From contig JAYJMM010000118.1 of assembly GCA_037349105.1 (NCBI GenBank), forward strand, positions 744,001 to 808,000: a DNA stretch of 64,000 nucleotides, written 5' to 3'. This DNA is from Limnomonas spitsbergensis (Eukaryota; Chlorophyta; Chlorophyceae; Chlamydomonadales). How positions within the stretch are numbered: the first letter of the stretch is position 1; each line of letters opens with the position of its first letter. Both the position numbers and the translations under genes were made by a program. Under the pieces are notes generated by a model. That model was not told the origin of the DNA and did not search any database. It was given only the letters and a program-made list of their open reading frames with translations. Shown here one piece after another: positions 23,201 through 34,110 of this stretch.

Positions 23201-26200
23201 AGAAGGTGGCCCAAGCAGCAGTGCTTGCTGCACTAGGCCCCATCACATGCATTGGGCTGGCATGTATCTTACCTTAACCAGCCTACAGAAGGTGGTCCAA
23301 GCAGCAGGGCTTGCTGCGCCAGGCCCCATCACATGCACTGGGCTGGCAGGTATCTTACCCTCACCAGTCTACAGTAGGTGAACCAAGCAGCAGGGCTTGC
23401 CGCACCAGGCCCCATCACATGCACTGGGCTGGTAGTGTCCTACCTTTGACCAGCCTACAGTAGGTGACCCAAGCAGCAGGGCTTGCTGCACCAGGCCCCA
23501 TCACATGCACTGGGCTGGTAGTGTCCTACCCTTGACCAGCCTACAGTAGGTGACCCAAGCAGCAGGGCTTGCTGCACCAGGCCCCATCACATGCATCGGG
23601 CTGGCAGTGTCCTACCCTTGACCAGCCTACAGTAGGTGACCCAAGCAGCAGGGCTTGCTGCACCAGGCCCCATCACATGCATTGGGCTGGCAGTGTCCTA
23701 CCCTTGACCAGCCTACAGTAGGTGACCCAAGCAGCAGGGCTTGCTGCACCAGACCCCATCACATGCACTGGGCTGGCAGGTGTCCTACCCTTGACCAGCC
23801 TACAGTAGGTGGACCAAGCAGCAGAGCTTGCTGCACAATGCCCCATCACATGCACTGGGCTGGCAGTGTCCTACCCTTGACCAGCCTACAGTAGGTGGCC
23901 CAAGCAGCAGGGCTTGCTGCGCCAGACCCCATCACATGCACTGGGCTGGCAGGTGTCCTACCCTTGACCAGACTACAGTAGGTGACCCAAGCAGCAGAGC
24001 TTGCTGCACCATGCTCCATCACATGCACTGGGCTGGCAGGTATCTACCCTTGACCAGCCTACAGTAGGTGACCCAAGCAGCAGGGCTTGCTGCACCAGGC
24101 CCCATCACATGCAATGGGCTGGCAGGTATCTTACCTTGACCAGCCTACAGTAGGTGGCCCAAGCAGCAGGGCTTGCTGCGCCAGGCCCCATCACATGCAC
24201 TGGGCTGGCAGGTATCTACCCTTGACCAGCCTACAGTAGGTGGCCCAAGCAGCAGGGCTTGCTGCGCCAGGCCCCATCACATGCACTGGGCTGGCAGGTG
24301 TCCTACCCTTGACCAGCCTACAGTAGGTGGCCCAAGCAGCAGGGCTTGCTGCACCAGGCCTCATCACATGCATTGGGCTGGCATGTATCTTACCTTGACC
24401 AGCCTACAGTAGGTGACCCAAGCAGCAGGGCTTGCAGCACCATGCCCCATCACATGCACTGGGCTGGCAGGTATCTACCCTTGACCAGCCTACAGTAGGT
24501 GGCCCAAGCAGCAGGGCTTGCTGCACCATGCCCCATCACATGCACTGGGCTGGCAGGTATCTACCCTTGACCAGCCTACAGAAGGTGACCCAAGCAGCAG
24601 GGCTTGCTGCGCCAGGCCCCATCACATGCACTGGGCTGGTAGTGTCCTACCCTTGACCAGCCTACAGTAGGTGGCCCAAGCAGCAGGGCTTGCTGCGCCA
24701 GGCCCCATCACATGCACTGGGCTGGCAGGTATCTACCCTTGACCAGCCTACAGTAGGTGGCCCAAGCAGCAGGGCTTGCTGCGCCAGGCCCCATCACATG
24801 CACTGGGCTGGCAGGTATCTTACCTTCACCAGCCTACAGTAGGTGGCCCAAGCAGCAGGGCTTGCTGCGCCAGGCCCCATCACATGCACTGGGTTGGCAG
24901 GTATCTTACCTTCACCAGCCTACAGTAGGTGACCCAAGCAGCAGGGCTTGCTGCGCCAGACCCCATCACATGCACTGGGTTGGCAGGCATCATACCTTCA
25001 CCAGCCTACAGTAGGTGGCCCAAGCAGCAGGGCTTGCTGCGCCAGGCCCCATCACATGCACTGGGTTGGCAGGTATCTTACCTTCACCAGCCTACAGTAG
25101 GTGACCCAAGCAGCAGGGCTTGCAGCACCAGGCCCCATCACATGCATTGGGCTGGTAGTGTCCTACCCTTCACCAGCCTACAGTAGGTGGTCCAAGCAGC
25201 AGGGCTTGCTGCGCCAGGCCCCATCACATGCACTGGGTTGGCAGGTATCTACCCTTGACCAGCCTACAGTAGGTGGCCCAAGCAGCAGGGCTTGCTGCGC
25301 CAGACCCCATCACATGCACTGGGTTGGCAGGCATCATACCTTCACCAGCCTACAGTAGGTGGTCCAAGCAGCAGGGCTTGCTGCGCCAGACCCCATCACA
25401 TGCACTGGGTTGGCAGGTATCTTACCTTCACCAGCCTACAGTAGGTGGTCCAAGCAGCAGGGCTTGTTGCACCAGGCCCCATCACATGCATTGGGCTGGC
25501 AGGTGTCTTACCTTGACCGGCCTTAAGTAGGTGGTCCAAGCAGCAGGGCTTGTTGCGCCAGGCCCTACCGGCTGCATACCCTAATGTATCAGAGTTGAAG
25601 CCTTATGTCCCATCAGCAATGTGTGAAGTGCCCTCACCCTTCCATGATGAAAGCACTGCCATGCCATGTAGGAGCTGGTGCCTCCAGTGGGTCCAGCTGC
25701 ACAGCCGTCAGGGCCTAAGAGCTGAGCCATGCCGGGGTCAGCCAGCTGCGGCAATAGGTTCAAGGGGGCAGTGCAAGGTATATTACATCTTGTCCCGGAT
25801 TCAAGCTTGCCTTCAGGTGTTCATGGGTGACGCCTCGCTTTATTCAGGATGAGGAGTAGTGGGGCTTCGATGGGGATACATAGGCAGGAGCAATTTTGAG
25901 GTACGCATGGCTGTCTTCTTATCACCCACTGATATTGAGTGCATGCACGCCAACTGAAGCAAATGTATTATACCTCAGGACTCTACTGGTAGTGAGGTTG
26001 AATCAGGAGCAATGAATTATCTAGCTCTAGACTCTCTCTACCTGCCTCTGAAAGAGGCCACAATGGAGCATACTTACATACATCGATACGCAAACAAGTA
26101 CGCGGCTGTAGTCTTGCTCTACCAGCCTCCTAAATAATTGGTAAGCCACAATGGAGCATACATCTGCGTTCATGCAAGCCATAGTTGTGAACAAGCTAGC

Positions 26201-26718
26201 TGACTGTGCGTGCATTCACTCACCACAATGTCAATCTGCCTCTGGCCGTTGACGCCAGGCTTCTCCTTGAAGAGGAAGTTGTCCGGCTTAATGTCAAAGT
26301 GCGCCAGACCTCGGTCTAGGAAGGCTTGGACTGCGATGGCGCACTTCAAAGCAATCCATACTTTGAACCATGGGCATCTGCACCGGCAATATGTAGTGTG
26401 AGTAAGAGAGTGTGTCATGAGTTGTGAAAGAGTGATATTGTGAGTAAGAGTATTGAGATTAAGAGTGTGGAAGAGTGGGACAGGAAGAGAAGGACTGAGA
26501 GAGCCAGCAATCAAGTGAACGTACTTGTTCCCGGCCAGCAGATCTGAAACAGATCCGTCCATTTGGGGCATCAAGAAGCCGATGACGGGAGCACGTCCTC
26601 CCAAGGCAATTGCCGCGACGGAGTTATCCACCACCATGGCGAGGATGGGAATCACATGCTGGCCTTTACCCAGCTGCAGGCACTCAGCCTCATGTTGAAT
26701 GCAAGCCTCCTGACCCGG
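17242..26718 (-). CDS. Kinase A: protein-kinase-like gene whose intron holds a satellite array (partial)
   Basis: Four exons are inferred on the minus strand: 26718-26525, 26377-26224, 25745-25638 and 18546-17242, with GT-AG borders and matching phases (0; 2/1; 0; 0). Spliced order: aC-helix and hinge region (EACIQHEAE; GFLMPQMDGSVSDLLAGN), catalytic loop LAHFDIKPDNFLF with Asp, Lys and Asn kept, then an activation segment starting DPGMAQ in place of DFG. This is followed by GTSSYMAWQCF where APE is usual, subdomain IX KADVLSFGRMLYAIF, and subdomain XI CIKKDPQGRPNMAQVV. The kinase part is followed by eight ~39-residue repeats (PTLMQGRWVRGPGGQLVP plus an Ala/Gly run). The Gly-loop and VAIK lysine exon is not visible. 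DPG and AWQ suggest a pseudokinase or decay. The protein frame ends at 17242; in the paralog the equivalent frame runs on, so a frameshift truncates this copy. Substrate and pathway unknown. Confidence 0.75.
18836..25566. repeat. Satellite array 1, 86/87-bp monomers, inside the kinase A intron
   Basis: About 78 head-to-tail copies. Monomer landmarks in order: CATGCACTGGGCTGGCAGGT, ATCTACCC or GTCCTACCC (86 or 87 bp), TTGACCAGCCTACAGTAGGT, GGCCCAAGCAGCAGGGCTTG and CTGCGCCAGGCCCCATCA. Each monomer has a dyad CCTACAGTAGG and a GCAGCA...TGCTGC hairpin. Copies here are more varied than in array 2 (GTAGTGTCC, AGAAGGTGG, TTACCTTCACC forms). The TTACCTTCACC form is concentrated at the right end (24.8-25.5 kb). 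Frames of 60-227 codons (MHWAGRCPTLDQPTVGG, MHVMGPGAASPAAWATYCR) arise because 87-bp units keep frame. I do not call them genes. Confidence 0.95.
25638..25745 (-). CDS. Kinase A activation-segment exon
   Basis: 36-codon exon between acceptor TTGCCGCAG and donor GTGAGG. It encodes LADPGMAQLLGPDG and GTSSYMAWQCFHHGR. It joins upstream to QIDIV (26224) and downstream to VSRKADV (18546), both in phase 0, which restores a normal kinase order across the satellite-filled intron. DFG is replaced by DPG and APE by AWQ. Confidence 0.75.
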
Positions 26719-26828
26719 CTGCAAGCAACAGGCAGGCAGGAGGGGAATTTGAAACCGGGGTACCAGGGGGACATCCAACAAGAGGGTAGGCACATGCATG
26801 TTCTGTACGCCATGCATACATTTAGGCA

Positions 26829-26912
26829 GTAACGGCGCAGATGTGGCTTCGGCCCCAGCTGCGCTGCTTCCTCAACACTCACGCCTGGCTCCCACAGGGC
26901 GAAACTTTTTTT
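26829..26912. repeat. Short interspersed repeat R2, copy 1
   Basis: About 80 bp similar to 28876-28960: TAACGGCGC(A/G)GATGTGGCT, CGGCCCC, AGCTGCG, then CACGCC...AGGGCG and a T-rich end (here TTTTTTT, there repeated CTTT). Two copies with a simple tail suggest a SINE-like unit, but I do not see clear Pol III A/B boxes. Confidence 0.5.
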
Positions 26913-26965
26913 GAAGTTTCTAGGCTTGCCTACATTATTTGTTTAGCTCCGTAGCGATCTATCAG

Positions 26966-27000
26966 CGAAGGTCACGGTCACGGTCACGGTCACGGTCACC
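26966..27000. repeat. (GGTCAC)5 hexamer microsatellite
   Basis: Five perfect GGTCAC units ending GGTCACC. Pure repeat in otherwise ordinary sequence. Confidence 0.9.
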
Positions 27001-27234
27001 TTGCGCTCAGTGTGTGTTTAAAGGGTGCTTCAGCTACACATCAGCTACAACATGGTCTTCAGTCGGCAGGCAGAGCTAAGTAAGTGCAGCAAGTCCCGTG
27101 GCTTGGGCTATCGGGCGTAGCCGGACAGTATTTTGTTATCCCTATTGGCCCAGAACTACAGATCACCCACCAGACATCAAAAGTCAGGTGGTCCGGTGCG
27201 CAGCAAAATAAACACTAAAACCTTGTACCCAGGA

Positions 27235-27540
27235 GGTTGGGGGAGGGCACTCGGGAAGTGGTGGGAGGGGGTCAGTGGGGAGGGCACACAGATAGAAGGT
27301 GGAGGGTAGGGGGGATTACAGAAGGTGGAGGGGGGGGGGGGGGCATGCAGAAGGTGGGGGGGGGGGGAGGGCACTCATGCAGAAGGTGGAGGGAGGGGGG
27401 AGGGCATGCAGAAGGTGGAGGGGGGGAGGGCATGCAGAAGGTGGAGGCAGGGGGGAGGGCATGCAGAAGGTGGAGGGAGGGGGGGGGGCGGGGAGGCAGG
27501 GCACGCATGCAGGAGGTGGAGGGGGGGGAGGGCTCAGTCA
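27235..27540 (+). repeat. G-rich minisatellite (GGGCATGCAGAAGGTGGAGG units)
   Basis: Irregular units of ~25-45 bp with long G runs on the plus strand, including one of 16 or more G near 27331. Both strands show long open frames of low complexity. The many G-tracts make stable G-quadruplex formation on this strand likely. Confidence 0.8.
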
Positions 27541-28469
27541 GTCCATATAACTGAGCAAAAGCCTACCAGAGCACACTTGAAGGCGACTGGACGACCTTCG
27601 TACAGAATTGACGAGACAGCTCCGAAGGCGCCACACCCTAGATGCGTCCCCTGTCGGAGGGTGCTTACTTCAACAAAGGGTGTCGAACCCTGCCTGTTGG
27701 TCGGCATCGGCAGCTTCTTCCAGACGGCCTACTTGCTGTTACAGCAGAGTGCCGGTATTGCACCTAAAATCGCGCAAACGTTTGAATTTCATTCACTGTC
27801 GTCATGACTGTACATACCGGTATCATGTGTGATGATGGATATGGTATGCAGAATCGTAGCTAAAGCGCACCCACTCACCGCTAAAGATTGACAGATAAGA
27901 GCCTGCGCTGTCGCTCGGTGAGTTGTATGCGGAGGAGACTGACACGCAACTGGTGAGCTCGAGTGGCGGAGTGACGATCGAACTGCGGGCGGGGTGTAGG
28001 TGGGCACAATCTGAATTGATTGCGAGGGACGTTGATGTACGTAATTATTGTTCGTTGAGAGCAATAATAAATATTTATCAATTGAGCATGGTATGCTTCG
28101 TAGGGCATCAGCGCGCTTTTAAGATACCCAATCAAATGTCCGACAGGCCCAATGTACGTACTCGTACCGTATAGGTAGGCCGCCCAGCGACACCGAACAT
28201 AAACCGCACGGACATGTGGCGTGCTGCTACGACTGGAGCATCAGCCTTGTATGGCATGTGTCCTGATGCGGATGTGAGTGACTCAGTTGGATGATGGCGT
28301 GCTTCCGCGCGCCCCGCCCGCCCTTGTGCCCACCTACCACCCTGCTGCCTAGCATGTACTTCTTACAAATCTCGCAGGGGATCAACCACTCAAGCAATCC
28401 ACTCAGTAGTGCATTTTTCTACCCAGGCCTGCGTCCAAAGAAGTCATCATAAGGACTGATAGATAAAGC
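27541..28469. other. No supported gene
   Basis: Frames up to about 90 codons on both strands near 27.6-28.1 kb (for example minus 28064-27789). No domain, splice pattern or similarity that I recognise. Confidence 0.35.
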
Positions 28470-28860
28470 ACTCCCTCACCACCCATTCATCTGCCCATCC
28501 ATGTCCTGTCTATTCTGCATGATGAATGTCTTTCCACATCCACCCATCCATCCAGGTCCTCACTATCCTCACTGATGACGGAGTACCATGCCAGTCTTTC
28601 CCCACCCATTGCACCCATCCAGGTCCTGATTGACCACCCTGATGAACACGCTCTGGTATTCTTCATTTCTCCACCCATGCATCCAGGCCACTAGTAGTGG
28701 CCTGGATGGATGCATGGGTGGAGAAATGAAGAGTACCCGAGCGTGTTCGTCAGGTAGCCAGTACGTAGCCAGTCATAGTCTGACTGACAACATACTGGCT
28801 ACCGTGACATTCTTTCCCCACCCATCCATCCAGCCAAGTCCTGAGCTTGAGGAGTAATTA
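28470..28860. repeat. CACCCATCCATCCAGGTCCT repeats with inverted repeats
   Basis: Diverged units around CCACCCATCCATCCAGGTCCT recur at about 28480, 28540, 28605, 28670 and 28815. Within it, 28638-28753 is a long inverted repeat (arms ~55 bp, centre CCACTAGTAGTGG), and 28753-28803 is a second hairpin with GGTAGCCAGTA / TACTGGCTACC arms. Confidence 0.75.
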
Positions 28861-28875
28861 CTACCCCGGTCTTAT

Positions 28876-28975
28876 GGTAACGGCGCGGATGTGGCTACGG
28901 CCCCAAGCTGCGTTGTATCCTGAAGTAACCTCCACGCCCAAATAGGGCGTAGCTTTCTTTCTTTCTTTCTCACCC
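28876..28975. repeat. Short interspersed repeat R2, copy 2, with (CTTT)n tail
   Basis: Counterpart of 26829-26912. The unit ends in AGGGCGTAGC followed by CTTTCTTTCTTTCT. Confidence 0.5.
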
Positions 28976-29649
28976 CGGTCTGCCCACTCCCGAGTCAAGA
29001 ATCTGACACTCTTGCCCTCACTGTCAAGGCCCCATCTCCCACTTGCACTTTCCCTGCCCAGGCCATCACAATCTTAACTTTCCTGCAGGAGCTCTCAGGT
29101 GCACTCAGTCTTTCCCTGCCAATAGCTACTTAGCTACTATGCCCTCAAACTCTCCACACGCATGCCCTCCAGCTCTTTCCTCCATTAGCTGCATGCCCAT
29201 ACCCTCCGACTTTCCCCCGCTTACTGTAGGCCCACACATACGTTCTTCTCCCGTCCAGGTCCATCCTTTCACTCTTTCCACGCCTTGGCACTCACATACA
29301 CTCTTTCCCCGCGGCAAGGCTGGACTAGAGTATCGCGTAAGATTGGATATGAGATCTTGTGATCACAATTGCTGCATGGAAGATCATTCATGACGACTGG
29401 CAAATGTTGGTCAAGAAGAAAACTTAAAGCCAGTAGAGCTTATTGCCTAACAGACCTCGTGGACTTAGCTTCCACAGTCATAAGATGCTTCATCCCAACC
29501 AGTTTAAGGAAATATCAGACACAATCAGGCATGCCTGCATCGGCTCAAACTCCCTGTCATCTATAACAGGACAATTGTTTGGTCGCTGCCGTGGCAGCGC
29601 ATTTCTGGTCTCAGAATATTACATCCACTATACTCTTACCATTCATCAC
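28976..29649. other. No supported gene
   Basis: C/T-rich stretch with CTCTTTCC-type elements at 29100-29310. Frames up to 128 codons on plus have no recognisable domain. Further exons of the histone deacetylase remnant might lie here, but none was identified. Confidence 0.35.
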
Positions 29650-30730
29650 CTCAGTGTCTGTCAGATCGCCGGTGCCGGGGAAGAAGTCATCCCCATCCTT
29701 ATGTCATATACAGTCATCACCCTGCAACAACAACAAGGCATAGGCACTCGACAGCGAGGGAGCGCAAAAGGAAGCCCAAAGCACTTGAAAAGCAGCTCAC
29801 AGTCCAGCAGGCTTAGTTATGAATTATAATAGTCGCTACCAGGCCAAGTTGAGAATACAGTAGAATCTGCAAGTTGCATTGCTATTTACTGCTTGGCAGA
29901 ACCTGCTCACTTGGCATAGACCCTGCCCATGAGAATGCCTGCAGAGCACAGCTCTCAGTCATTGGTACCCGTCACCCTTTCTAAGCCCACCTGTCAGTCA
30001 TGTAGAAGGCCTCCTCCACTCCATCCCTGTGGTGCACATCAATGTCCATGTACAGCACCCGCGCATGGTACTTTGGCAGCTCTAGTATGGACAGGGTAGG
30101 GCCAGGTCATTCTCAGAAGCCAGAGGCCTACACACAGCAGGCAGATGTGCTTCAGAAGACAGAGGTTGGACACCGTCTCTCCTTGGCTCCGGAACCTGAA
30201 CGGTAAATGCAGGAGGTGAGGGCAGGCTTGCGGGCTGGTAACGCCTGATATTGCGCCATGACCCACACATCGCCTTCGCCCAGGCTCCCCTGCAATCCCA
30301 CCTCTGAATGGTGAGCGCGATGCAGCCCTCCAGACCAGTTGATCGCCACTTCACACTGCCCATGGTTCAGCTTATGTGCTCCCTCGATCAAAGCTCCGGC
30401 GTACTGGTGGCAGAACCTGGGTCGGGCAAGATGGTAGGGAGATGTAGCACAAGCCATCAGATCCTGGATCCAACCTGTCAGGAGCTCGTTGAGTGGTCGC
30501 CTCTCTCCATGCCGGTCATGCTTGTCAATGGACTGTGTGCCATGTGCCCATGTTCCTGCCTGGCATGGCAGTTGACTATGATCCATGCAGTCGACAGGCA
30601 TGATCATTCAAACTCACATAGACATCAGTTTTCTTGTAAAGACCGTAGCCAACCACATGATGATGCGTCACGGCCAAGCGGTGGGGCTTCATATGACGAT
30701 TCTGCCCCAAATAGAAGGTTTCAAACTCGC
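29650..30730 (-). pseudogene. Class I histone deacetylase gene remnant (broken)
   Basis: Four pieces on the minus strand align in order to class I (RPD3/HDA1-type) histone deacetylases, which remove acetyl groups from histone tails. 30730-30618: EFETFYLGQNRHMKPHRLAV and YGLYKKTDVY, matching the N-terminal MKPHR region. 30416-30302: FCHQYAGALIEGAHKLNHGQ, CEVAINWSGGLHRAHHSE. 30127-29991: ASGF, then NDLAL, then [21 protein letters not shown] and [12 protein letters not shown]. 29721-29650: RVMTV then DGDDFFPGTGDLTDTE. Exon borders are GT-AG. It is degraded: a TGA follows ASGF, indels hit the CYVND region and NDLAL/SILEL, a one-base loss lies before DGDDFF, and the metal-site motif HHGDG reads HHRDG. 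The segment between the first two pieces was not found. Likely a pseudogene; an assembly error cannot explain all lesions. Confidence 0.75.
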
Positions 30731-31029
30731 CTGGACCGCGTGAGAATTGGAACCGGTAAACAATTATACATTATCGCTATGAGGTAAGGGAGGGTACAGG
30801 AAATCTCACTGTTGCAAAAGTACGCCACCGTCTGTTTGCCCTTTGCAGGTGCGAGTCGGAAGATTTCGACAACCTTGCATATCGCCATTATTCACATAGT
30901 TGAAACAATACATTAACGGCTACGTTGAGCTTAGCGGAAGCCCTTGTCAATGTGGATTCACACCAGATTCACACCTACATTTGCTGCCAGGGCACCAGGA
31001 ACAATACAAGGAACAAGAAAACAGGTTGT
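30731..31029. other. Intergenic stretch between the HDAC remnant and the HAD-fold gene
   Basis: Divergent arrangement: HDAC remnant on minus, HAD-fold gene on plus. No clear TATA box was found. It should contain the promoter of the plus-strand gene. Confidence 0.35.
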
Positions 31030-31640
31030 ATGGCTGATTCACATGCTAAACCCATTAATTTTCTTGATGTCGATGGTGTCCTGCATCGCCTTGCGTTAAA
31101 CTTTCGGGATGGTAAGTTGTCAGATGTGCATTGCTTCAACAAAGCGTGCATGGTGCACTGGCGCGAATAGCAAACGAGTCTGGATCTGAGATTGTTTTAA
31201 GCTCCAGTTGGAGGCAATTTGATGGCTCGCGCGAAAAGCTTGCAAGGGCCTTGGCTGAGCATGGACTCGGATTCAAGCGATGGTGAGTTATGCATGAGAT
31301 ATACTTGGCACACATGGAGGGGCATGCACAATTGCACATAGCACCACCCTACCCTTCTAGTCACTTCCGTGTGTTAGCTTAATTTATACTTCATGCACTG
31401 AATGTGTTTTTGCATTGATGGCTGATACCTCCAGTATGGAGCACCATTGTGGACTGCTGCAGCACTGTTGATCAACAACTTGAATGATGCTGATGCCTGG
31501 CTTGCAGGACAACGATTCGTGATCTGGATGGCTGCAGGGCTTCTCAGACCCTTGCATTCATCAATGAGCATGCCAAATCCTGCCAACGCTGGGTCATTCT
31601 TGATGATGAGGATGTCACCATGGGGCGAGAAAGTGCATGA
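31030..31640 (+). CDS. HAD-fold protein (Swiss Army Knife RNA-repair HAD-like), 2 exons, frameshifted
   Basis: Exon 1 (31030-31282) starts MADSHAKPINFLDVDGVLHR. FLDVDGV is motif I of HAD-superfamily phosphatases, with the two Asp residues used for phosphoryl transfer. It continues with ARIANESGSEIVLSSSWRQF (motif II, Ser in VLSSSWR) and LARALAEHGLGFKRW. Exon 2 (31508-31640) reads TTIRDLDGCRASQTLAFINE then WVILDDED (motif IV-like DD), and ends in TGA 31638-31640. The order FLD-DGVL, VLSSSWR, VILDD fits the small HAD domain family seen in RNA-repair-like proteins. Donor GTGAGT at 31283 and acceptor TTGCAG at 31507 restore a Trp codon. A one-base shift between about 31105 and 31150 separates motif I from motif II, so this copy is broken or carries a sequencing error. 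Cellular role unknown. Confidence 0.65.
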
Positions 31641-31756
31641 TGATGCATGTTGTCAGGTAACTTGAGTTGTCTGTGCCGCATTGGCTTTGACTCTCTCTGT
31701 TTTATTACGCGTGTTATTGTAAGGTCGCAAATGGCCTGTTTCTGGCTAACATATTG

Positions 31757-31930
31757 ATTTCACATATTGATGGATCTGCCATTGTGGTGCAGTGTACTTT
31801 GCACACCACTGCTTACATAAAAGGCAAGATCACTGGTTGTTTTTTACACGAGGCATAATGAGATGGCACAGAGGCTGTTGTGACAATGGTCATCTTAGTT
31901 AAGTAGGGTCAGCACCAGTCCTGGGCACAG
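31757..31930. repeat. Interspersed repeat R1, copy 2 (3' flank of histone H4)
   Basis: Counterpart of 8126-8304, with the same block order ending in CAGCACCAGTCCTGGGCACA. It lies about 340 bp beyond the end of the H4 reading frame. Confidence 0.7.
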
Positions 31931-32203
31931 ACATGACCACTCAGTTAGTGAGCCGTGTTAAAGAAATTTGAGGTGTTGATAAAATGAGCTTGTTGAAAAA
32001 TCGATCGCACAGTACCTAGCAAACCCTGTTGCAAATGCACAGCCTCTCAAATTAGCGTCTTGAATCAACCATGAAGAATTATCGTTACATGCAACGTTGT
32101 GTCGGACTGTTTCCATGCATAAAGTAGAAGTGAGGATTCTCAGGTCTGAATGAGGAGCAATGTTGACAGGACGATCAGTCATCGGCCGTATTTCATTATT
32201 GGT

Positions 32204-32219
32204 GGTGTTGAAAAACACC
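32204..32219 (-). terminator. Histone H4 mRNA 3' stem-loop
   Basis: On the minus strand GGTGTTTTTCAACACC forms a 6-bp stem with a TTTC loop, preceded by AACC and followed by ACC. It lies 55 nt after the H4 stop. Replication-dependent histone mRNAs of animals and volvocine algae end at such a hairpin rather than at a poly(A) tail. Confidence 0.85.
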
Positions 32220-32273
32220 GGTTAGTGAATAGTGATTAAGGTCAGACTCCTGTAGGCCCTGGTATTTGGATGA

Positions 32274-33223
<950 letters not shown>

Positions 33224-33274
33224 GCCTTCCATCCTCAGTTCCTCCTTGTTTGCTGCACCCCATCAACCAAACCG

Positions 33275-33288
33275 GTGTTTTTCAACAC
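33275..33288 (+). terminator. Histone H3 mRNA 3' stem-loop
   Basis: GTGTT-TTTC-AACAC, 5-bp stem and TTTC loop, in the context AACCGGTGTTTTTCAACACA, 52 nt after the stop. It matches the H4 hairpin except for one stem-closing pair. A second overlapping hairpin, CAACACA / TGTGTTG around CCAATTGG (33283-33305), is also possible. Confidence 0.85.
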
Positions 33289-33324
33289 AACCAATTGGTG
33301 TGTTGAACCTGAAATATTTTTGCC

Positions 33325-34110
33325 CATGCGAGTGATCATACGCAGTGGCCAGTCTTTAATTATCTCTCTCTAGCTGGATCATGTATGACTCTGTCATTCC
33401 ACTCTATCAAAGCATACCAGTTTGTGCCTTAAGTACCAAGTTGCCCCCTCTTGGAAGAAGCCTGGGACCCGGGAGCCCCATGCCAGGTTTCGATTGTCTG
33501 GCAAGCTGATTCAGTCCACCGGATCCAAATTCATCTGGCTGTCAGAGAACTGGATTGTTTCTTTTTATTGCAAGGGCACTCAAAGCACCTGTCAGCATTG
33601 TCAGCTCAGTGAGGGGAGAGATATCGAGACAACATTGCCAGCAACAAATGTGGCTGGCTCGCATGAGTATGACAGCCTTAGTACACTGCTGGCCTTCATT
33701 GGGTCCTCAATCTAATAATGCAAATCTTTCGAGCCGTCAGGCCTCCTTCTTTGCGCCTATTTGATCTGATTGTGTCTCAGGAATTCAAACTCTCACTTGA
33801 ATGACACTGTCCCACTCGCTTAGAGGCCTTATCATTAACGTACCGCAACCGTAATTAGCGCTGCTGTTATGAACAGAGATTAAGGAGGGTGCCCATGGCC
33901 CAAGTTTTGCTCTGTCTCTGTCATCATGCGGCACCACTAAGTAGCAAGAACGGCTCACCGATACTTTGTGTCAGGTTACATGGATGCACTGACGAGTTGG
34001 TTTTACTGTGACAGCAAAGCCCTTGAGGGCCTACGGGGACGGATTGTGGGCCACAACAATGATTGAAGTAATAACGATAGCTTCAAACTCGGCTTCAGAA
34101 GCAAGGAATG
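33325..34110. repeat. Duplicated segment A, copy 2 (downstream of H3)
   Basis: Counterpart of 14872-15675. It begins at GCGAGTGATCATACGCA just after the H3 3' region and ends near a G-run and GCAGGACAGG at 34115-34133, where copy 1 enters its CAGGAGGG repeat. No gene supported. Confidence 0.75.

Noticed and set aside
18794..25530. Open frames of 60-227 codons on both strands in satellite array 1
   Set aside because: They recur with the 86/87-bp monomer, exist on both strands at once, and have no starts or ends independent of the repeat.
18836..25566. CRISPR array
   Set aside because: The units are continuous tandem copies with no unique spacers between conserved repeats, and the context is eukaryotic.
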